Positions 51,978 through 61,513 of a DNA stretch of 64,000 bases are shown in pieces. The DNA lies in assembly GCA_037439465.1 (NCBI GenBank), contig JBBIVX010000001.1, forward strand, positions 157,184-221,183, written 5' to 3'. A program made the translations under genes and the position numbers. Under the pieces are notes generated by a model. The model was not told where the DNA came from and did no database searches. It worked only from the letters and a program-made list of their open reading frames with translations. Position 1 is the stretch's first letter, and every line of letters starts with the position of its first letter. This DNA comes from Parasulfuritortus sp037439465 (lineage in GTDB: Bacteria > Pseudomonadota > Gammaproteobacteria > Burkholderiales > Thiobacillaceae).

Positions 51978-54323
51978 TCAGAATACCTGACCCAGCTGGA
52001 ACTGGAACGCCTGTTCCTTGTCGTCCGGCTGGGAACGCAGCGCCTTGGCCAGACTCAACTTGATCGGGCCCATGGGCGAGAGCCAGGTCACCGCCATACC
52101 GGCGGAATAGCGCATGTCAGTGAACGAAAAGTTGCCATAACGACCGTACTTGTCGTTCGGCCCAAAGACGCTGCCGGCGTCCATGAATACGCTGAGCCGA
52201 AGCGAGCGGTCATTGTCGCTGCCGGGAAAGGGAAACATCAACTCGGCGTTGCCGACCACACGTTTGTCGCCGCCGATCGAGATGACCTTGCCGGAGCTGA
52301 TCACTTTGGGGCCCAAAGTGCCGTTGTCATAGCCGCGCACCGAGCCGATGCCGCCAGCATAAAAGTTGCGGAAGAAGGGCATGTCCTGGCCGTCGAAACC
52401 GCCACCCCAGCCCAATTCGCCATTGAGCATCAGTGTGGAATTGCGGGACAGCGGCTTGAGCCACTGATACTGGTAGGAGAGCTTGTAATAATTGAGGTCG
52501 CCCACCGGTGTGCCCAGTTCGGCAGCGAAGCGCTGGTAACTGCCTTTGGTGGGAAAGAAGAAACTGTCCCGGCTATCGCGTGCCCAGCCGGCATCCAGGC
52601 GCAGCGAGCTGACCGTCACGCCGCTGGTGTTGCCGCCATGGCCGACGGCAAAATCGAGCATGTGGGCCGGGGTGATACTCGGGTCGGGGTTCAGGTTCAA
52701 GGTGTACTGCTCTGCGGCCACGCCCAGATTGAGGGTGTCGAATTCGGTGATGGGCAGGCCGAAGCGCAGGCCGGCGCCGAGGGTAGAAGTGGAATAGGTC
52801 ACCACCGATTTCAGGTCGGTGGTGTCGACATCGCGCCGATACAAATCGTAGCCCAGACTGATGCCATCCTGGGTGAAATAAGGGTTGGTGTAAGACAACG
52901 AGTAGACGGTGTTGATCTTGCCGCCGTTGATCTGCAAGGACAAGCGATTGCCTGTGCCGAACAGATTGTTCTGGGAGATGGAGCCGGACAGCACCAGTCC
53001 GTCGGAACTGGAAAAACCGGCGCCGAGCATGATGCTGCCGGTGGATTGTTCGGTGACGTTGAGGTTGACGTCGACCTGGTCGGGGGTGTTGGGGACCGGC
53101 GGGGTTTCCACCGTCACGTCCTTGAAGTAACCAAGCTTTTCCACCCGCTCGCGCGAGCGGGTGATCTTGTCGGCGGCATACCAGGCGCCTTCCATCTGAC
53201 GCATCTCGCGGCGTACCACCTGGTCCTGGGTGCGGGTATTGCCGGCGATATTGATACGGTTGACGTAGACCTTGCGGCCTGGATCGACCAGAAAGGTGAA
53301 GGCGACCTGTTTTTTCTCCTTGTCGAGATCGGGCGCGGCGTTGATATTGGCGAAGGCATAGCCGTCATTGCCGAGGCGGTCGCCGATTTTCTTGATCGAT
53401 TCGTTGAGTAGCTCACGCGAAAAGGCGTCGCCCGGTTTCATCCCCACCAGTGTCCTCAGCTCGCTTTCCGGCAGCGGCAGGTCACCGGCCAGGCGGATAT
53501 CGGACACGGTGTACTTCTCACCCTCGCTGAGGTTGAGGGTGAGGTATATATCCTTCTTGTCCGGGGTGATGGAGACCTGGGAGGAATCGATGCGGAACTC
53601 CAGGTAGCCGCGGTTCAGGTAGAAGGAGCGCAGCACCTCCAGGTCGGCGGCGAGCTTCTGCTTGGAATACTGGTCGTTTTTGGTGAACCAGGTCAGCCAG
53701 CCTGGCGTGCGCAGGGTGAATAACTTGAGCAGCTCTTTCTCGGAGAAGGCCTTGGCGCCGATCAGGTTGATCGAACGTATCTTGGCGACCTCGCCTTCGT
53801 CCACGGCGAAGCTGATGGCGGTGCGGTTGCGTTCGAGCGGGGTGAGCTCGGCCTTGATCTGGACCGCATAAAGGCCACGGTTGTAATACTGCCGCTTGAG
53901 TTCCTGTTCGGCCTTGTCGAGCAGGGATTTATCCAGGATGCGGCCTTCCGCCAGGCCGAGCGGCTTCATCGCCGCCTTGATCTCGTCCTTGGAAAACTCG
54001 CTCATGCCGGTGAAATCGACTTGCGCGATGGCAGGTCTTTCCTCCACCAGAATGATGAGGACCTCATTCTCGGTCTCCAGGCGCACATCCTTGAAGAAAC
54101 CCGTGGCATACAAGGCCTCGATGGCGGCCTTGGCGTTGTTGGCGGTCAGGGTGTCACCGACCTTGATCGGCAGATAGCTGAAGACGGTGCCCGCTTCGGT
54201 GCGCTGTATGCCTTCCACCCGGATGTCCCTGACCTGAAAAGGCTCGAAGGCGGCCGCCCGGAAAGAAAATAGCAGGGCAGCATTCAGCAGGAAAAGTTGG
54301 CGGACGGTAATCATTCTACTCAC
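51978..54323 (-). CDS. bamA: outer membrane protein assembly factor BamA
   Basis: A 781-residue outer-membrane insertase. After a signal peptide (cleaved near AAA-FEPFQ), five POTRA domains run to about residue 420, the first beginning VRDIRVEGIQRTEAGTVF. The 16-stranded barrel follows and includes the conserved VRGYDNG segment of loop 6. It inserts beta-barrel proteins and is essential. GTG 54323 overlaps the rseP stop; ATG 54314, three codons later, is an equally reasonable start and gives a shorter signal peptide. Confidence 0.97.
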   Translation of the reverse strand: MSRMITVRQLFLLNAALLFSFRAAAFEPFQVRDIRVEGIQRTEAGTVFSYLPIKVGDTLTANNAKAAIEALYATGFFKDVRLETENEVLIILVEERPAIAQVDFTGMSEFSKDEIKAAMKPLGLAEGRILDKSLLDKAEQELKRQYYNRGLYAVQIKAELTPLERNRTAISFAVDEGEVAKIRSINLIGAKAFSEKELLKLFTLRTPGWLTWFTKNDQYSKQKLAADLEVLRSFYLNRGYLEFRIDSSQVSITPDKKDIYLTLNLSEGEKYTVSDIRLAGDLPLPESELRTLVGMKPGDAFSRELLNESIKKIGDRLGNDGYAFANINAAPDLDKEKKQVAFTFLVDPGRKVYVNRINIAGNTRTQDQVVRREMRQMEGAWYAADKITRSRERVEKLGYFKDVTVETPPVPNTPDQVDVNLNVTEQSTGSIMLGAGFSSSDGLVLSGSISQNNLFGTGNRLSLQINGGKINTVYSLSYTNPYFTQDGISLGYDLYRRDVDTTDLKSVVTYSTSTLGAGLRFGLPITEFDTLNLGVAAEQYTLNLNPDPSITPAHMLDFAVGHGGNTSGVTVSSLRLDAGWARDSRDSFFFPTKGSYQRFAAELGTPVGDLNYYKLSYQYQWLKPLSRNSTLMLNGELGWGGGFDGQDMPFFRNFYAGGIGSVRGYDNGTLGPKVISSGKVISIGGDKRVVGNAELMFPFPGSDNDRSLRLSVFMDAGSVFGPNDKYGRYGNFSFTDMRYSAGMAVTWLSPMGPIKLSLAKALRSQPDDKEQAFQFQLGQVF

Positions 54324-55672
54324 GATGAGAACAGGCGCTGAAGATCGTTGTACATGGCAAAAAACATCAAGGCGGCGAGGACAATCGCGCCGATCTTTTG
54401 GCCGGCTTCTTGGACGGAATCGGGCACCGGGCGGCCGGTGATGAGTTCCGCTGAATAATACAGCAAATGGCCACCATCCAATAACGGGATGGGTAGCAGG
54501 TTCAGCACCCCCAGGCTGACGCTGATCAACGCCAGGAAAGCGACGAAGGCGGGCAGGCCGGCTTCGACCGAGCGGCCGGCGTAGTCGGCGATGGTGATGG
54601 GACCGGAAATGTTCTTCAGCGAGGCTTCGCCGATCACCAGCCGGCCCAGCATCTCCAGACTGAAGACGGAGAGGTCCCAGGTCTTGCCGAGGGCACGTCG
54701 CATCGACTCAACGGGGCCGAAGCGGACCTCGGCGCGCAAGGCCGCCAAGACGGAGGCATCGACCTCAGGCGCGGCGCCGATGCGTCCGCTGCGCTTGCCA
54801 TCTTGTAAAATCGCGGCCGGAATGACGCTCAGTTGCAGCGGCCGGCCGGCGCGGCTGAGGCTGAGGCGCAGTGTCCGCTCCGGGCTGGCCTGCACCGTCG
54901 CCACCAGGTCGTCCCAGGTCGTCATCGCCTTGCCGTCGATGGCCACGATCCTGTCGCCCTGGCGCAGACCGGCCGCCTCGGCGCGACTGCCGGGCATGAC
55001 CTGGCCGATCAGCGGGGGCAGTTGCGGCAGGAAACGGGTGAGACCGACTTCGGCCAGGGGGTCGCCCTCGGCGGCCGCCAGGTCATGGCCGCCCAGGTCG
55101 AGGCGGCGGGTGTAGAGATGACCCGCGCGGTCGCGCGTTTCCAATACGGCTTGACCATTGCGCATGCCTTGTTTCAGTACCAGCCAGTGCAGGCCCTGCC
55201 AATCTTCCACCGCTTGCCCATCGACGGCCGTCACCGTCTCGCCGTTGTGCAGGCCGGCCATGGCGGCAGGGGTGCCTGCCGGCGGTTCGCCCATGATCGG
55301 TTTCAGTACCTCGACGCCATGCACGAACAGCGCCCAGTAGAGCACGATGGCCAGTAGGAAATTGGCCAGCGGTCCGGCGATGACGATGGCCATGCGTTGC
55401 CAGGCTGGCTTGCGGTTGAAGGCAAAGGGCAGGTCTGCCGCCGCCACCATGCCTTCGCGTTCGTCCAGCATCTTGACATAGCCGCCCAGCGGCACGGCGG
55501 ACAGTGCCCACTCGGTGCCATGCCGGCCCTGGCGGCGGGCGACGACTGGGCCGAAACCCGCAGAAAAACGCAGCACCCGCACCCCGCAGGCACGGGCCAC
55601 GGCATAGTGGCCATATTCGTGGATGACGATGAGCAGGCCCAGGGTGACGATGAAAGCCAGCAAGGTGGTCAT
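54320..55672 (-). CDS. rseP: site-2 protease RseP
   Basis: A 450-residue intramembrane metalloprotease that cuts anti-sigma factor RseA during the envelope stress response. The zinc site HEYGH is at 18-22 in the first helix and LLDGG in the late helix supplies the third ligand. Two periplasmic PDZ domains lie between (about 115-310). ATG 55672 overlaps the dxr stop by four bases; the longer frame to 55975 is a shadow of dxr. bamA follows by overlap, linking stress sensing with outer-membrane assembly. Confidence 0.95.
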   Translation of the reverse strand: MTTLLAFIVTLGLLIVIHEYGHYAVARACGVRVLRFSAGFGPVVARRQGRHGTEWALSAVPLGGYVKMLDEREGMVAAADLPFAFNRKPAWQRMAIVIAGPLANFLLAIVLYWALFVHGVEVLKPIMGEPPAGTPAAMAGLHNGETVTAVDGQAVEDWQGLHWLVLKQGMRNGQAVLETRDRAGHLYTRRLDLGGHDLAAAEGDPLAEVGLTRFLPQLPPLIGQVMPGSRAEAAGLRQGDRIVAIDGKAMTTWDDLVATVQASPERTLRLSLSRAGRPLQLSVIPAAILQDGKRSGRIGAAPEVDASVLAALRAEVRFGPVESMRRALGKTWDLSVFSLEMLGRLVIGEASLKNISGPITIADYAGRSVEAGLPAFVAFLALISVSLGVLNLLPIPLLDGGHLLYYSAELITGRPVPDSVQEAGQKIGAIVLAALMFFAMYNDLQRLFSS

Positions 55673-56844
55673 TGGGCGGGGATCCGCTCCTGGGCCAGGG
55701 CGCGCGCTTCGGCATCGATGGCCTCCAGGTCGTCCAGGCTGCCTATGCCGCGGTCGCCCAGCCGTTCCAGCACGGCGGCCAGCGTCGACGGGATGGCGAG
55801 GTAAGGGATGCGATGGTCGAGAAAGGCCGCCACCGCTACCTCGTTGGCGGCATTGAGCACGGCGCTTGCCGCCTCGCCCATGGCCAAGGCCTGATAGGCC
55901 AGTTGCAGACAGGGAAAACGGGCGGTATCCGGCATCTCGAAGCTGAGCTGCCCTATCCTTGCCAGGTCCAGCCACGGCACTCCGGTCGCCACCCTCTCGG
56001 GGTAGGCGAGGGCATGAGCGATGGGGATGCGCATGTCGGGGTTGGACAACTGAGCGAGGACCGAGCCGTCGCCATATTCCACCATGGAATGGATGATGCT
56101 CTGCGGATGCACCACCACGTCGATTTCATCGGGCCGGGCATTGAACAGCCAATGTGCCTCGATCACCTCCAGACCCTTGTTCATCATGGTGGCCGAATCC
56201 ACCGATATTTTTCGTCCCATCACCCAGTTCGGGTGGGCGACCGCCTCCTCCGGGGTCACCGCCGCCAAGGTCTCCACCGGGCGACGACGGAAGGGGCCGC
56301 CGGAGGCGGTCAGCAGGATACGGCGGACGCCGTGTACGGCCGGATCGCCGCCGTAAGGCTGGGGCAGGCACTGGAAGATGGCGTTGTGTTCGCTGTCGAT
56401 GGGCAGGAGCGTGGCGCCGCCGTTCCTGACCGCCTGCATGAAGAAACGCCCGGCCATGACCAGGGTTTCCTTATTGGCGAGCAGCACCCGCTTGCCGGCC
56501 AGGGCGGCGGCCAACGCCGGCCGCATGCCGGCAGCGCCGACGATGGCAGCCATGACGGAATCCACCTCCGGCAGGCGGGCGATCTCTTCCAGGGCCGCGA
56601 TACCGTGCAACACCTCGATGCTCTGGCCGGTGAGTAGGGCTCGCAGTTCACGCGCCCGGTCCGGGTCCAGCACCACAGCATAGCGGGGGCGGAATTGCCG
56701 GCATTGTTGCGCCAGCCTGTCGATCTGATTCTGGCCGGAGAGGGCGACGACCCTGAAGCGGTCGGGGTGGCGCGCCACCACGTCCAGGGTGTTGATGCCG
56801 ATAGTGCCGGTGGCGCCCAGTATGGTTAGATTCCGTACCGTCAT
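55669..56844 (-). CDS. dxr: 1-deoxy-D-xylulose 5-phosphate reductoisomerase
   Basis: A 391-residue NADPH enzyme that converts DXP to MEP in isoprenoid synthesis. The N-terminal GATGTIG motif (10-16) binds NADPH, LLANKETLVM is the family signature, and SEHNAIFQCL is the divalent-metal region. ATG 56844 overlaps the cdsA stop. The frame continues to 57501 as a shadow of cdsA. The MEP route also feeds the hpnCDE squalene genes. Confidence 0.97.
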   Translation of the reverse strand: MTVRNLTILGATGTIGINTLDVVARHPDRFRVVALSGQNQIDRLAQQCRQFRPRYAVVLDPDRARELRALLTGQSIEVLHGIAALEEIARLPEVDSVMAAIVGAAGMRPALAAALAGKRVLLANKETLVMAGRFFMQAVRNGGATLLPIDSEHNAIFQCLPQPYGGDPAVHGVRRILLTASGGPFRRRPVETLAAVTPEEAVAHPNWVMGRKISVDSATMMNKGLEVIEAHWLFNARPDEIDVVVHPQSIIHSMVEYGDGSVLAQLSNPDMRIPIAHALAYPERVATGVPWLDLARIGQLSFEMPDTARFPCLQLAYQALAMGEAASAVLNAANEVAVAAFLDHRIPYLAIPSTLAAVLERLGDRGIGSLDDLEAIDAEARALAQERIPAQ

Positions 56845-57641
56845 TGCAGGCCGATCCAGAAAAAGGCGGCCGCCGGCAGCACGGCCAACTGGCTGTCGAT
56901 GCGATCGAGCACACCGCCGTGACCAGGCAGGAGGGCACTGCTGTCCTTTACTCCGGCGCGGCGTTTGACCCAGGACTCGAACAGATCGCCGAGCACGCTC
57001 AAGACGAACAAGGCGAGAAAGGCGGCAAAGCGCGTGCCGCTGGCCTCGCGCCCATCCGCCAGAGCGAGCATGCCCCAGGCATAGGCGGCGACCGCCATCC
57101 CGCCGCCGAGCGCACCCTCCCATGTCTTGCCAGGGCTGATGGCTGGGGCCAGCTTGTGTTTGCCGAAGCGGCGGCCGGTGAAATAGGCGGCACTGTCGGC
57201 GACGACGGCGACACCGGCCGCAGCCACAACCAGCCAGGGCGATGCTTCCCGCAGGACAAGCAGGGCGAGCAGGGTGGGCAACAGCAGCAGCCAGCCGACG
57301 ATCAGACCCAGCGGCACGGCCGGCAGCGGCCAGCCGCGCCATAACCAGAGGGGCGCCAGAAGCGCCCAGAAGAGCAGCGACGGGGCGTAGGCGACAGCGT
57401 GTGCGGCGACATCGAGGGCAACCAACAGCAGTGCCAGTGCCAGAGTGGCGGCGGCATAGGCCAGCCGCGCCGGCTGGGTGAGTCTGAACAATCCCGCCCA
57501 TTCCCAGGCTCCACCCAGCAGAAAGAGGGCGATGAAGATGATCCAGACCGGCGTCGCAGCGAGAAAGAGGGCCAGCAGAAAAGCCGCAATCAGGATGGCG
57601 GCCGTGACCAGCCTGAGACTAAGGTTGGACAAGTTGTTCAC
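56841..57641 (-). CDS. cdsA: phosphatidate cytidylyltransferase
   Basis: A 266-residue membrane enzyme making CDP-diacylglycerol for phospholipids. Seven or eight hydrophobic helices precede the CTP-transferase signature near the C-terminus: KRRAGVKDS followed by GHGGVLDRIDS. GTG 57641 (VNNLSNLSLRLV) overlaps the uppS end by 23 bases and is the first plausible start; the upstream extension lies over uppS and is hydrophilic. Confidence 0.95.
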   Translation of the reverse strand: MNNLSNLSLRLVTAAILIAAFLLALFLAATPVWIIFIALFLLGGAWEWAGLFRLTQPARLAYAAATLALALLLVALDVAAHAVAYAPSLLFWALLAPLWLWRGWPLPAVPLGLIVGWLLLLPTLLALLVLREASPWLVVAAAGVAVVADSAAYFTGRRFGKHKLAPAISPGKTWEGALGGGMAVAAYAWGMLALADGREASGTRFAAFLALFVLSVLGDLFESWVKRRAGVKDSSALLPGHGGVLDRIDSQLAVLPAAAFFWIGLQ

Positions 57642-58392
57642 TGGTCCGCCCGAAGCGGCGCTCACGCTTGCGATAGGAGGCGATGGCGGCATCGAGGGCG
57701 GCGGCGTCGAAATCCGGCCAAAGGGTGTTGGTGAAATAAAGCTCGGTATAGGCCAACTGCCATAACAGGAAGTTGCTGATGCGTTTCTCGCCGCCGGTGC
57801 GGATGAACAGGTCGGGCTCCGGGGCGTAGGCCATGGCCAGATGTTCGGCCAGGTCCGTCTCGGTGATTTCGTGGCGGCGCGGGTGCGCGGCGCGCCAGGC
57901 GTTCACGGCCTGCAATATATCCCAGCGGCCGCCGTAATTGGCCGCAATGGTGAGTGTGAGGCGGGTATTGGCGGCGGTAAGTTTCTCGCCTGCCGCGATC
58001 AGTTGGTTCAGGCGGGCGTCGAAACGGGACAGATCGCCGACAATCCTCAGGCAGATGCCATTCTTGTGCAGCTTGTTGACCTCACGCTCCAGCGCCATCA
58101 CGAACAACTCCATGAGACGGCTGACTTCTTCTTCCGGGCGCCGCCAGTTTTCGGAACTGAAGGCGAACAAGGTCAGATACTGCACACCCCGCTCGGTGCA
58201 GGCCTTGACCACGTCCCGCACCCGCTCTACGCCCTGGGCGTGACCGGCCACCCGCGGCAGCAGGCGCTTCTTTGCCCAGCGGCCGTTGCCATCCATGATG
58301 ACGGCAATATGGCGCGGCACCAGAGGGGTGTCGGGCACAGCGGTGGTGGAACTGAAAAATTTGCCGATCATGGGGTTGGGCGCGCCGTTCAC
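57619..58392 (-). CDS. uppS: undecaprenyl diphosphate synthase (cis-prenyltransferase)
   Basis: A 257-residue Z-type prenyltransferase that makes C55 undecaprenyl diphosphate for peptidoglycan and LPS carriers. HIAVIMDGNGRWA (28-40) has the catalytic D34, and FAFSSENWRRP, and the DLFIRTGGEKRISNFLLWQ block near the C-terminus (split here for length), complete the signature. The start is GTG 58392 overlapping the frr stop by four bases; ATG 58371 is an alternative. Confidence 0.96.
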   Translation of the reverse strand: MNGAPNPMIGKFFSSTTAVPDTPLVPRHIAVIMDGNGRWAKKRLLPRVAGHAQGVERVRDVVKACTERGVQYLTLFAFSSENWRRPEEEVSRLMELFVMALEREVNKLHKNGICLRIVGDLSRFDARLNQLIAAGEKLTAANTRLTLTIAANYGGRWDILQAVNAWRAAHPRRHEITETDLAEHLAMAYAPEPDLFIRTGGEKRISNFLLWQLAYTELYFTNTLWPDFDAAALDAAIASYRKRERRFGRTSEQLVQP

Positions 58393-58946
58393 ACCGCCAT
58401 CAGGTCTTTTTCCTTATCCGCCAGCACCTTGTCCATCTCAGTGATGTAACGGTCGGTCAGTTTCTGAATCTCCTCCTGCGCACGGCGCTCGTCATCCTCG
58501 CTGATCTCGTGTTTTTTCAACAATTCCTTGAGGTGGGCGATGGCGTCGCGGCGGATGTTGCGCACCGCGACCTTGCCTTCTTCCGCCTCGTGGTGCACCA
58601 CCTTGACCAACTCCTTGCGCCGTTCCTCGGTCATCGCCGGGATCGGCACCCGCACCAGTTCGCCCATGCTGGCGGGATTGAGGCCAAGATCGGCGTCCCG
58701 TATGGCCTTTTCGATGGCGTTGCCCATCTTCTTATCCCAGGGCGTGACGCTGAGGGCATGGGCGTCCAGCACCGAGATGTTGGCCACCTGGTTGATCGGC
58801 ATCAGGGTGCCGTAGTAATCCACCTTGACGTGATCGAGTAGCCCTGGATGTGCACGGCCGGTGCGCACCTTGGCAAATTCCGTTTTCACCGACTCGACGG
58901 ACTTGCGCATCTTCTCTTCGGCGGTTTTCTTGATGTCGTTGATCAT
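58389..58946 (-). CDS. frr: ribosome recycling factor
   Basis: A 185-residue factor that splits post-termination ribosomes with EF-G. The family segment VRTGRAHPGLL lies near residue 27-37 and the C-terminal helix region RRAQEEIQKLTDRY closes the three-helix bundle. GGAGGAA lies just before ATG 58946. The length equals the E. coli protein. pyrH precedes it by ten bases. Confidence 0.98.
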   Translation of the reverse strand: MINDIKKTAEEKMRKSVESVKTEFAKVRTGRAHPGLLDHVKVDYYGTLMPINQVANISVLDAHALSVTPWDKKMGNAIEKAIRDADLGLNPASMGELVRVPIPAMTEERRKELVKVVHHEAEEGKVAVRNIRRDAIAHLKELLKKHEISEDDERRAQEEIQKLTDRYITEMDKVLADKEKDLMAV

Positions 58947-58956
58947 GATTCCTCCA

Positions 58957-59673
58957 TCAGGGTTCGACGCGGGTGCCCTCGGCCTCGCCGTGGACGATAC
59001 GCAGCAGGGCGCCTGGCTTGAAAATGGAAAAGACGTTGAGGGGCAGTTTCTGTTCCCGGCAGAGGGCAAAGGCGGCGATATCGAGCACCCCCAGGTTGCG
59101 GGCTATGGCCTCGTCGAAGCTCAGCCGTTCATAGCGGGTGGCCGTGGGCTCTTTCTTTGGATCGGCGCTGTAGACGCCATCGACCTTGGTGGCCTTGAGC
59201 ATGAGGTCGGCGCCGATTTCGGCGGCGCGCAGCGCGGCTGCCGTGTCGGTGGTGAAGAAGGGATTGCCGGTGCCGCCGCCGAAGATCACCACACGGCCGG
59301 CTTCGAGGTGGCGCACGGCGGCATCGCGTTCGAAGGGCTCGCCGACGTGAGCGATGGACACGGCGGTCATCACCTGCGCCGGTACCCCAGCCGTCATCAG
59401 GGCATCCTTCAGGGCCAGGGCGTTCATTACCGTCGCCAGCATGCCCATGGCGTCGGCGGTGGCCCGGTCCATGCCGGACAAGGCCCCGGAGGCGCCGCGA
59501 AACAGATTGCCGCCGCCCACCACGATGCCCATCTGCACGCCCAGGGCGACCGCCGCATCGATCTGGCGGACCATGCCCGCCAGGGTCTCGGCATGGTAGC
59601 CAAAGGCGTCCGGCCCCATCAGGGCCTCGCCGGAGAGCTTGAGCAGCAGACGGCGGTAGGCGACGGCGGCCAT
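58957..59673 (-). CDS. pyrH: uridylate kinase
   Basis: A 238-residue hexameric UMP kinase of the amino acid kinase fold. LLLKLSGEALMG (about 9-20) binds ATP and VVGGGNLFRG binds UMP; the DTAAALRAAEIGADLML segment is typical. The start ATG 59673 leaves three bases to the tsf stop, as in the conserved rpsB-tsf-pyrH-frr order. Confidence 0.98.
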   Translation of the reverse strand: MAAVAYRRLLLKLSGEALMGPDAFGYHAETLAGMVRQIDAAVALGVQMGIVVGGGNLFRGASGALSGMDRATADAMGMLATVMNALALKDALMTAGVPAQVMTAVSIAHVGEPFERDAAVRHLEAGRVVIFGGGTGNPFFTTDTAAALRAAEIGADLMLKATKVDGVYSADPKKEPTATRYERLSFDEAIARNLGVLDIAAFALCREQKLPLNVFSIFKPGALLRIVHGEAEGTRVEP

Positions 59674-59676
59674 GGA

Positions 59677-60552
59677 TTACACCTTGGCGGCGGCGGCCAC
59701 TTCGGCAGCGAAGTCAGACACTTTTTTCTCTATGCCTTCGCCGACGATATACAGGGTGAAGCCGTGCACCTTGGCGCCTTTGCCCTGCAACAACTGGGCG
59801 ACGGTCTGTTTGTCGTCCTTGACGAAGGGCTGGTTGAGCAGGGTGACTTCCTTGAGAAACTTCTGCACGCTGCCTTCCACCATCTTCTCGGCGATGTTGG
59901 CGGGCTTGCCCGATTCGGCGGCTTTTTGCGCGGCCACACGGCGCTCGGAGTCGATCAGGTCCTGGGCGACGCCGGAGGCGTCCAGCGCCTTGGGCTTGGA
60001 GGCGGCGATGTGCATGGCGATATCTTTGGCCAGAGTCTCGTCACCGGTCACGTCCACCAGCACGCCGATCTTGGCTCCGCCATGGACATAACTGGCCAGC
60101 TTGCCCTGCGCAACGACGCGGACGAAACGCCGGATGCTCATGTTTTCGCCGATCTTGCCGACAAGCCCGGTGCGCACTTCCTCGACCGTCTTGTCGCCAA
60201 TCTTCATGGCAGACAGGGCGGCGACGTCAGCCGGGTTTTGGTTGACCACCATCTCGGCCAGGTTCTTGACCAGGGCCTTGAAGTCGTCGTTCTTGGCGAC
60301 GAAGTCGGTCTCGCAGTTGACTTCGATCATCGAACCCAGTTTGCCGTCGGCATCGATGTGGATGCCAACCACGCCCTCGGCGGCGACGCGGCCGGCACTC
60401 TTGGCAGCCTTGCTGCCGAATTTGACGCGCAGTATTTCCTCGGCCTTTTGCATGTCGCCGGCGGCCTCGTTCAAGGCCTTCTTACAGTCCATCATGGGAG
60501 CGTCGGTGCGCTCGCGCAGTTCCTTGACCATGGAAGCGGTGATTTCCGCCAT
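59677..60552 (-). CDS. tsf: elongation factor Ts
   Basis: A 291-residue nucleotide exchange factor for EF-Tu. The UBA-like N-terminal domain contains LRERTDAPMMDCKKAL, and the TDFVAKND core motif follows around residue 78-85. ATG 60552 with a GGAGAAAG box upstream gives the family start MAEITASMVKELR; a longer frame lies over the intergenic terminator. Confidence 0.98.
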   Translation of the reverse strand: MAEITASMVKELRERTDAPMMDCKKALNEAAGDMQKAEEILRVKFGSKAAKSAGRVAAEGVVGIHIDADGKLGSMIEVNCETDFVAKNDDFKALVKNLAEMVVNQNPADVAALSAMKIGDKTVEEVRTGLVGKIGENMSIRRFVRVVAQGKLASYVHGGAKIGVLVDVTGDETLAKDIAMHIAASKPKALDASGVAQDLIDSERRVAAQKAAESGKPANIAEKMVEGSVQKFLKEVTLLNQPFVKDDKQTVAQLLQGKGAKVHGFTLYIVGEGIEKKVSDFAAEVAAAAKV

Positions 60553-60580
60553 TTTCTTTCTCCGAATGTTGAATGTTTGC

Positions 60581-60603
60581 AAAAACGCCCCGATCACGGG
60601 GCG
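60581..60603 (-). terminator. terminator or attenuator between rpsB and tsf
   Basis: On the minus strand CGCCCCG-TGAT-CGGGGCG is followed by TTTTT (60585-60581), a standard intrinsic terminator. It lies about 150 bases after rpsB and 29 bases before tsf, so it probably reduces tsf expression relative to rpsB. The rest of the roughly 200-base rpsB-tsf spacer shows no gene. Confidence 0.8.
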
Positions 60604-60755
60604 CTCAAGATCGTGAAACCGGAAAACGTCGAATGATTCGGCTTGGTCGTTTCCGTGCAAGCGGGGACCCAGTTCAATGAGGCAAGTGGGCAACCGGGTT
60701 TGCTGGCCTGACGAATTGATTGGCGTTTCCTTGACCGTGAGCCGCTACGGCGCGC

Positions 60756-61508
60756 TTACTCGGCGCTGCCGGCGGCTTCCTCGACCTCGACGTATTCGTC
60801 CTGGGTTGCGGCCACCAACTCCTCGACCACCTGCGACTTGCCTTCCAGCACGGCGTCGGCGATGCCGCGGGCATAGAGGCGAATGGCACGGCTGGAGTCG
60901 TCATTGCCGGGGATGATGTAATCGATGCCGGCGGGGGTATTGTTGGAATCCACCACGCCAATGACCGGAATGCCGAGTTTGTTGGCCTCGGTGATGGCGA
61001 TCTTTTGGTAACCCACGTCCAGCACGAAGAGCGCGTCGGGCAGGCCGGCCATCTCCTTGATGCCGCCGAGCGAACGGTTCAGGTTGTCGTATTCGCGTTG
61101 CAGGGTGAGGATTTCTTTTTTGCTAAGGCTTTCCTTGGCGCCTTCCGCCAGCATGACTTCCATGTCCTTCAGCCGCTTCACCGACTGCTTGACGGTTTTG
61201 AAGTTGGTCAGCATGCCGCCAAGCCAGCGGTGGGAAACCCAGGGCATGCCGCAGCGGGCGGCTTCCTCGGCCATGATGTCGCGGGCGGCGCGCTTGGTGC
61301 CGACGAACAGGATGGTGCCCTTGTTGCTGGCGAGCTGACGCGCGAACTTCGCCGCCGCCTCGAACATCGGCAGCGACTTTTCCAGGTTGATGATGTGGAT
61401 CTTGTTGCGATGGCCGAAGATGAACGGGGCCATCTTCGGGTTCCAATAACGGGTTTGGTGGCCGAAATGGACGCCGGCCTCCAGCATTTCACGCATGGTT
61501 ACGGACAT
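60756..61508 (-). CDS. rpsB: 30S ribosomal protein S2
   Basis: A 250-residue ribosomal protein. MREMLEAGVHFGHQTRYWNPKM at the N-terminus (split: residues 5-13 and 14-26) and PDALFVLDV with IPVIGVVDSN are its signatures. The tail is acidic (EYVEVEEAAGSAE). ATG 61508 is preceded by TCAGGAG at the right spacing. It is the first gene of the rpsB-tsf-pyrH-frr cluster and is probably autoregulated through the structured leader just upstream. Confidence 0.98.
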   Translation of the reverse strand: MSVTMREMLEAGVHFGHQTRYWNPKMAPFIFGHRNKIHIINLEKSLPMFEAAAKFARQLASNKGTILFVGTKRAARDIMAEEAARCGMPWVSHRWLGGMLTNFKTVKQSVKRLKDMEVMLAEGAKESLSKKEILTLQREYDNLNRSLGGIKEMAGLPDALFVLDVGYQKIAITEANKLGIPVIGVVDSNNTPAGIDYIIPGNDDSSRAIRLYARGIADAVLEGKSQVVEELVAATQDEYVEVEEAAGSAE

Positions 61509-61513
61509 GAAGA

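Noticed and set aside
55669..57501. 610-residue frame containing dxr
   Set aside because: The N-terminal part is an out-of-phase reading of cdsA; Dxr begins at ATG 56844.
58861..60636. 591-residue plus-strand frame antisense to frr, pyrH and tsf
   Set aside because: It is rich in G, H, D and L as expected from antisense reading of GC-rich genes, and all three sense genes are certain.
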